From assembly GCA_963703175.1 (NCBI GenBank), contig OY969794.1, forward strand, positions 1,984,001-2,048,000: 64,000 bases of DNA, written 5' to 3'. The first letter of the stretch is position 1; the number at the start of each line of letters is the position of its first letter. This DNA comes from VRUE01 sp963703175 (GTDB taxonomy: Bacteria; Actinomycetota; Thermoleophilia; Solirubrobacterales; 70-9). Shown piece after piece: positions 60,133 through 64,000 of the stretch. Below the pieces are notes generated by a model. It had not been told where the DNA came from. It saw nothing but the letters and a program-made list of their open reading frames with translations, and ran no database searches. Position numbers and translations under genes: made by a program.

Positions 60133-63100
60133 CGCTCCTCCCATTCGGTCTCCTCATCGGCTGGCGCCCGGTCGCGACGGCAGATCGGGGCGAAGTCGCA
60201 AAAGGCAGGGCAAACGTCGTGTCCGCGCAGACCCTGGCGCGGCCCCGGATCGCGGCGGATCTCGCCGCGGCGCATGCGGGCGACGATCTCACCGGCGCGC
60301 CGGCGCGCGTCGGCCAGCATTGCTTCGAAGCCCTCGTGGTCGACCACGTCTTTGTCGTAGAGACGGTAGGAGCCGAGCTGGCCGGCGGCGTCCTCGCGGA
60401 CGGCGCCGCGCGGGCGCCGCGACGAGGTTCCCCGCAGCGGGTGGTAGAGGCCGCCGATCGCTTCTGCGCCCCAATGCTCGGCAACCGCGATCAGGTAGAG
60501 CTGCAACTGCAGCTTCGCCTGCTCCTCGAACTTTTCACGCGGAGTAACCACGCGGGAGAGCTTGTAGTCGAGGACGAGCGCACGGCCGCCGGGGTCGCGG
60601 TCGACCCGGTCGATCGCCCCGTGCAGTCCCCAGCCGTCAATCTCAAGCACCGGCCGCTCTGCCTCCTCGGCCTCGCCGAAGCGGGCCTCCGTCAGCCAGG
60701 GCTCGAAGCCGCCAGTTTCCCGGCCGGCCTCGTCGGTGAGAAAGCGAGCCAGAAGCCCCTCGACACGCCGGGCAATCGCCCGCTCTGCTGGGTGCGCTCC
60801 CATCTCGCGTTCGACTGCGACTTCATCGACCAGCTGCCGTGCCCGTTCGACCCAGGCGCCCAGCGAAGCAGCGCGGGGCAGGGGGTCGCCGCCGGGTCGC
60901 TCGCTGTAGAGGCGGTCGAGCACGGCGTGCATGAGGCCGCCCTGGACAAGTGGGTCGGGCGTTGGGTCAAGCGGCTGCGGATCGAGCTCGTGCGAGACGA
61001 ACCAGCGGTAGGAGCAGACGTCGAATCCCTCTAGGGTCGTTCCGCCGTAGGCGGGCACCGCGGCGAGAGCGTCGAGCACCGCCGGATTGGAAAGTGGGCC
61101 GGGCGCGCGGCTAGCCCCCTCAGCCAACCGTGCGCTTGCCAGGCGTAGTCCGATGCGTTCGCCTGCGTCGGCTGTCACGCCGGCGGCGGTGAGCAGCGTC
61201 TCGGTGTCGGCAGCGGAGCCGCGGGCGGCGATCGAGCGCGCCAGCTCAGTCTCCGACGGCGCCCGGCTAGGCGGGTGGACGACCCGGGCCAGATCGCGGG
61301 CGATCGTCAGTTCGGCCTCGACTGAATCGTCCTCCGAGTCCGCGGGGGGTGGCTCGAGCAGGCGGCGGATGTCATCGAGAAAGGGCGAGCGCGGCTCGGC
61401 GATCCCGTTCTCGTCGCTGTCACGGTAGGAGAGGAAGAGCTGCCGGCTCGGTAGCGCCAGGCAGGCGTGAAAGAGGTAGCGCTCCTCGGCGTCGGGATCG
61501 CGGCGGGGCTCGAGGCCCAGCGCCACTCGCTGCGCCTCGGAGAGGAACGGGTCCTCGCCACGATCGCGGCGAGGGAACTCACCGTCTTGGAGCGAGGCGA
61601 CGAAGGCGTACTCGAAGCGCGAGGCACGCAGCCGGTAGGGGCTGGCGATCCGCACCCGTCCCTCGACTGGCCCGCTCCAAGCGCGGAAGCGAAGCTCACG
61701 GAGAGTCGCCGCCAGATCCTCCGGCGCTGGCGCCAGTTCGGGGAGCGCGGCCAGATCGCCGCAAGCGGTGGAGATGGCCGCAGCGGCGCGCAGCTCGAGG
61801 CCGTCGCCACGCTCCGGCGCTGGCCCGTCTTCGTCGCTGCGCAGCGGGCGCGAGGCCATCGTCGCGGCGAGGCGGGCCGCCTCCGCCGCCACCCCGCCGG
61901 GCCCGACGCTCGCAGCCTGCCTGAGCCGCTCGATATCTCGGGGCAGTCGCTCATAGCGCTCCACCCAGAGCTCCAGGGCAGCTGCTGCGCTTTGCAAGCG
62001 GTGGCGACGGACGGCGCGCTCGAACCAGTCCACCCGCGCCGCGGACAACCCCGAAGGTCCGCGCAGAAAGCGCAGCAGGTCGCTGGCGCGGGCGCTTCCG
62101 AACTCGGTCTCCAGCAGCGCGATCAGCGCTCCGCCGACAGAGCTTCCGGCCACTGGCACCTCGGCCTCCAAGGCCACGCCGATGCCGTAGGACTCAAGCA
62201 CCGCGGCGAGCAACGGCCCGCGCCGCGTCGGGTCACGTACGGCGATCGCGATCGTGGTCGGATCGACGCCGCCGGCGATCAGCTGAGCTGCCTCTGCGCC
62301 GATCGCCTCTGCCTCGCCGCGCTCGCCAGCTGAGCGCAAGAGGATCAGTGCCCCGTCTGCCGGGCGCCGCGTGGGCTTGGCGCTGCCGAACTCTCGCTGC
62401 AGGTGGACCAACAGGGGATCGATGCCGAAGGGTTCGGGCTCTGCTGGGCCGCGGAGGACCTCGGTCTCAGTCGCGATCTTGGCCAGGTTGCTCAGCAGCG
62501 TGCTGCGCGTGGCGAGGGCGGCATTGTCCTCTTCATAGGGCAGGGCAACCGTGACATCGGCGGCTGCGCTGAGTACCTCGATCAGCCGGCTCTGGTTTGG
62601 GGTGAGCTCACCCGGCTCATAGATGAAGACCGGCCGGCCACGCCACGCAGCCGGCATCGCCCGCAGCGACTCGATCGCCGCCAAGGCGACGCCGTGCACA
62701 TCGAGCAGGCCGAGTCGGTCTCTCACCTCGGCGTAAGCGGCGAACAGCGCAGTTAGATCACCGAGGTAGGCCGAGGACTCGAGCGTCTGCGCTCCCGAGC
62801 CAAGCGATGCTGGCTCGAGGCCGGCGCTTTGCAGCTCGTCGAGCAGGCGCTCGAAGGGGATCACGAAGCCGAGCCGCGCCGATGAGCGTCGCAGTGGCCC
62901 CAGGCTATTCCGCTGCGCGCTGATTCCGGCCGATACAGCTGCAAGCCGTTGGGCTGGAGTCAGCTCGTCGCCCGCGGGCGCGCCAGTGGATTGGGCCACC
63001 TCGCGGAAGAGGTCGCCGAAGGTCATCACGGAGCCGCCAAGTGCGGCGCCCGACTTACAGAGGATGCGCTCGAAGCGAAAGACGTCGTCGAGGGTCGGCA

Positions 63101-63200
63101 GGATGAGGACCGGATTGCGATCGAGCGCCTCGCGGAAGAGGGCCTGGATCCGGTCGGCGCGACCGGAGTTTGGGGGTCCGTGGATCAGTTTCAGCGACAT
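60129..63200 (-). CDS. addB: AddB-like helicase-nuclease subunit with degenerate Walker A
   Basis: This 1023-residue partner of AddA has an N-terminal P-loop position reading GPPNSGRAD, lacking the Walker lysine (GKT becomes GRA). ATP hydrolysis is therefore unlikely. The middle is an inactive helicase fold. The C-terminal nuclease (about residues 780-1010) has 'GAIDRVDRDPGGRALVLDYK' with the catalytic D and DYK, and Fe-S cysteines in DVCSYRWF and VCPAFCDFAPIC. I chose the ATG at 63200 (MSLKLIHG); an upstream GTG region adds a basic stretch. Coupled to addA by a 4-base overlap. Confidence 0.85.
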   Translation of the reverse strand: MSLKLIHGPPNSGRADRIQALFREALDRNPVLILPTLDDVFRFERILCKSGAALGGSVMTFGDLFREVAQSTGAPAGDELTPAQRLAAVSAGISAQRNSLGPLRRSSARLGFVIPFERLLDELQSAGLEPASLGSGAQTLESSAYLGDLTALFAAYAEVRDRLGLLDVHGVALAAIESLRAMPAAWRGRPVFIYEPGELTPNQSRLIEVLSAAADVTVALPYEEDNAALATRSTLLSNLAKIATETEVLRGPAEPEPFGIDPLLVHLQREFGSAKPTRRPADGALILLRSAGERGEAEAIGAEAAQLIAGGVDPTTIAIAVRDPTRRGPLLAAVLESYGIGVALEAEVPVAGSSVGGALIALLETEFGSARASDLLRFLRGPSGLSAARVDWFERAVRRHRLQSAAAALELWVERYERLPRDIERLRQAASVGPGGVAAEAARLAATMASRPLRSDEDGPAPERGDGLELRAAAAISTACGDLAALPELAPAPEDLAATLRELRFRAWSGPVEGRVRIASPYRLRASRFEYAFVASLQDGEFPRRDRGEDPFLSEAQRVALGLEPRRDPDAEERYLFHACLALPSRQLFLSYRDSDENGIAEPRSPFLDDIRRLLEPPPADSEDDSVEAELTIARDLARVVHPPSRAPSETELARSIAARGSAADTETLLTAAGVTADAGERIGLRLASARLAEGASRAPGPLSNPAVLDALAAVPAYGGTTLEGFDVCSYRWFVSHELDPQPLDPTPDPLVQGGLMHAVLDRLYSERPGGDPLPRAASLGAWVERARQLVDEVAVEREMGAHPAERAIARRVEGLLARFLTDEAGRETGGFEPWLTEARFGEAEEAERPVLEIDGWGLHGAIDRVDRDPGGRALVLDYKLSRVVTPREKFEEQAKLQLQLYLIAVAEHWGAEAIGGLYHPLRGTSSRRPRGAVREDAAGQLGSYRLYDKDVVDHEGFEAMLADARRRAGEIVARMRRGEIRRDPGPRQGLRGHDVCPAFCDFAPICRRDRAPADEETEWEER

Positions 63201-63335
63201 AGGCGGAAGCGACCCAGGATAGGTCCGCGTCCGGCTGCTCTCGAGAGGCCCGTAAGCCGCGCCAGGAAGCCGCAAATGGCGCATTTCCAGCCCCAGCTTT
63301 GACGTCTTCCGTCCCCTCTAGATTGAGCGCAGCAA

Positions 63336-63791
63336 ATGTCCCTCTGCTTCGTAGACCCAGCCGACGCAATCCGCGCGATTTCCGACTCAATCGGACGCGA
63401 GGCCCGTCGCCAGCTTCTCGGCGAGGCAGTGCGCTCCTGGGTCGATGAGATTCCCGACGACGAGCTCGAGGTTCACTACGCAAAAGCGCTCTCCGAGCTC
63501 GACGAGCACGACCTCTCGATGCTCGCCGCCTGGCACGGCTCGCTGGAGATTGGCCAGCCGGTCCCCAATCGGGACTTCCTCATGGGCGCCTTCGGCTCCC
63601 TCGGCGAGAACCGCCGCGAGGCGCTGAAGCTGGCAGCCGGCTTCCGCGGTGAGGAGGCCGTCGACGCCGGCGTCACCGAAGACGACGCTCTCGAGCTCGT
63701 CCTCGAATTGCTCTCCCAGCCGCGCCTGATGGAGCTGGCCGTAGAGGCCGTAGAGCTTTACATCTGGGACCGCGCCGGCAGCGACAACTAG
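63336..63791 (+). CDS. Hypothetical protein (151 aa)
   Basis: This is a soluble, acidic, mostly helical protein: RAISDSIGREARRQLLGEAV; EVHYAKALSELDEHDLSMLA; EEAVDAGVTEDDALELVLEL. No catalytic or binding motif is recognised. The start ATG has only a weak upstream ribosome-binding site. It is divergent from the AddB-like gene, across 135 bases in which I see nothing certain, and could be regulated with it, but that is speculation. Confidence 0.6.
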   Translation: MSLCFVDPADAIRAISDSIGREARRQLLGEAVRSWVDEIPDDELEVHYAKALSELDEHDLSMLAAWHGSLEIGQPVPNRDFLMGAFGSLGENRREALKLAAGFRGEEAVDAGVTEDDALELVLELLSQPRLMELAVEAVELYIWDRAGSDN

Positions 63792-63894
63792 CCACGGCGC
63801 CCATCTCGGGGTCTTCAGTCGTCTTCCTCGGGTCACGCACGTAAGTGCGCTCCCCTCGTCATCCTCCCTGCATCCCCCGACCTGCACGCCCTGG

Positions 63895-64000
63895 CTAGTT
63901 GTCCAAGGTTTGGCGAATCTCGGCGATCGCTTGCTCGTTGTTCTGGAAGTGGACGGCGGTCATGCCGGCACGTTCCGCGCCCTCGCAGTTGATCTTGACG
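63895..64000 (-). CDS. HAD-superfamily hydrolase, C-terminal fragment
   Basis: Only the last 34 codons lie in the window. They read 'VKINCEGAERAGMTAVHFQN' and then NEQAIAEIRQTLDN. This is the C-terminal pattern of HAD-IA phosphatase/haloacid dehalogenase-like hydrolases (final loop, then the GMTAVHF strand). The stop codon is at 63895-63897. The catalytic DxD motif and most of the enzyme are beyond the window edge, so substrate and activity cannot be judged. Confidence 0.6.
   Translation of the reverse strand, partial: VKINCEGAERAGMTAVHFQNNEQAIAEIRQTLDN

Overview
The window is high-G+C bacterial chromosome, about two thirds G+C by eye, and densely packed with almost no gap over 170 bases. 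It looks like an actinobacterium of the Thermoleophilia/Solirubrobacterales type. This is an inference from a SigH-type sigma factor, several secreted PD40 beta-propeller proteins, a small MRRPS-type exported protein, rhomboid and MarP-like membrane proteases, an AddAB-type helicase-nuclease and many actinobacterial-style acyl-CoA enzymes. There is no CRISPR array, rRNA, prophage or insertion sequence. The one clear accessory gene is a lone, lower-G+C type IIG restriction-modification enzyme at 4.3-7.4 kb.

Layout. 0-4.2 kb: sigma factor, two secreted beta-propeller proteins and a saccharopine-dehydrogenase-like reductase. 4.3-8.5 kb: restriction-modification enzyme, GNAT-like protein and tRNA-Thr(TGT). 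8.5-13.2 kb: cytochrome P450, a SHOCT membrane protein, then a coupled hydroquinone-type ring-cleavage dioxygenase and maleylacetate reductase. 13.3-19.9 kb: a PlsC-GpsA fusion for phospholipid synthesis, an ECF sigma factor with a membrane partner, a zinc-finger rhomboid, a B12-binding-like protein and a CNNM/CBS transporter-like protein. 19.9-25.6 kb: a beta-oxidation block with hydroxyacyl-CoA dehydrogenase diverging from a thiolase, paired acyl-CoA dehydrogenases, an LLM oxidoreductase and an alkyltransferase-like protein. 25.6-36.1 kb: small unknowns, GNAT, Vps62-like, an SGNH-like esterase, a coupled CWB2/MBL operon, another acyl-CoA dehydrogenase, an M23 peptidase and a Gly/Ser-rich exported protein. 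36.2-40.6 kb: the coupled lysA-hom-thrC-thrB amino acid operon. 41-47.7 kb: a frameshifted DUF2283-like gene, a beta-propeller, a cupin and gltB without gltD. 47.8-54.7 kb: unknowns, a zinc-ribbon FHA protein, a penicillin-binding protein, a MarP-like protease and HxlR. 54.7-64 kb: xseAB, a VOC protein, the AddA/AddB DNA-repair pair, an unknown gene and the end of a HAD hydrolase.

How genes work together. Two palindromes each occur twice next to lipid or aromatic catabolism genes. TGATTGACCGGTCAATCA lies between the hydroxyacyl-CoA dehydrogenase and the thiolase, and recurs (16/18) before the acyl-CoA dehydrogenase at 32.7 kb. ACTGGC-N6-GCCAGT lies before the P450 and before the paired acyl-CoA dehydrogenases. 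This suggests two TetR-like regulons, but no regulator gene is in the window.

Most unusual signals. A two-copy intergenic element (17.15 and 53.01 kb) has conserved inner boxes enclosed by perfect outer inverted repeats that differ completely between copies. A run of three abutting perfect hairpins lies at 26.79-26.91 kb. A zinc-ribbon/FHA gene has no canonical start codon. Two genes (DUF2283-like and addA) are each broken by an apparent single extra base.
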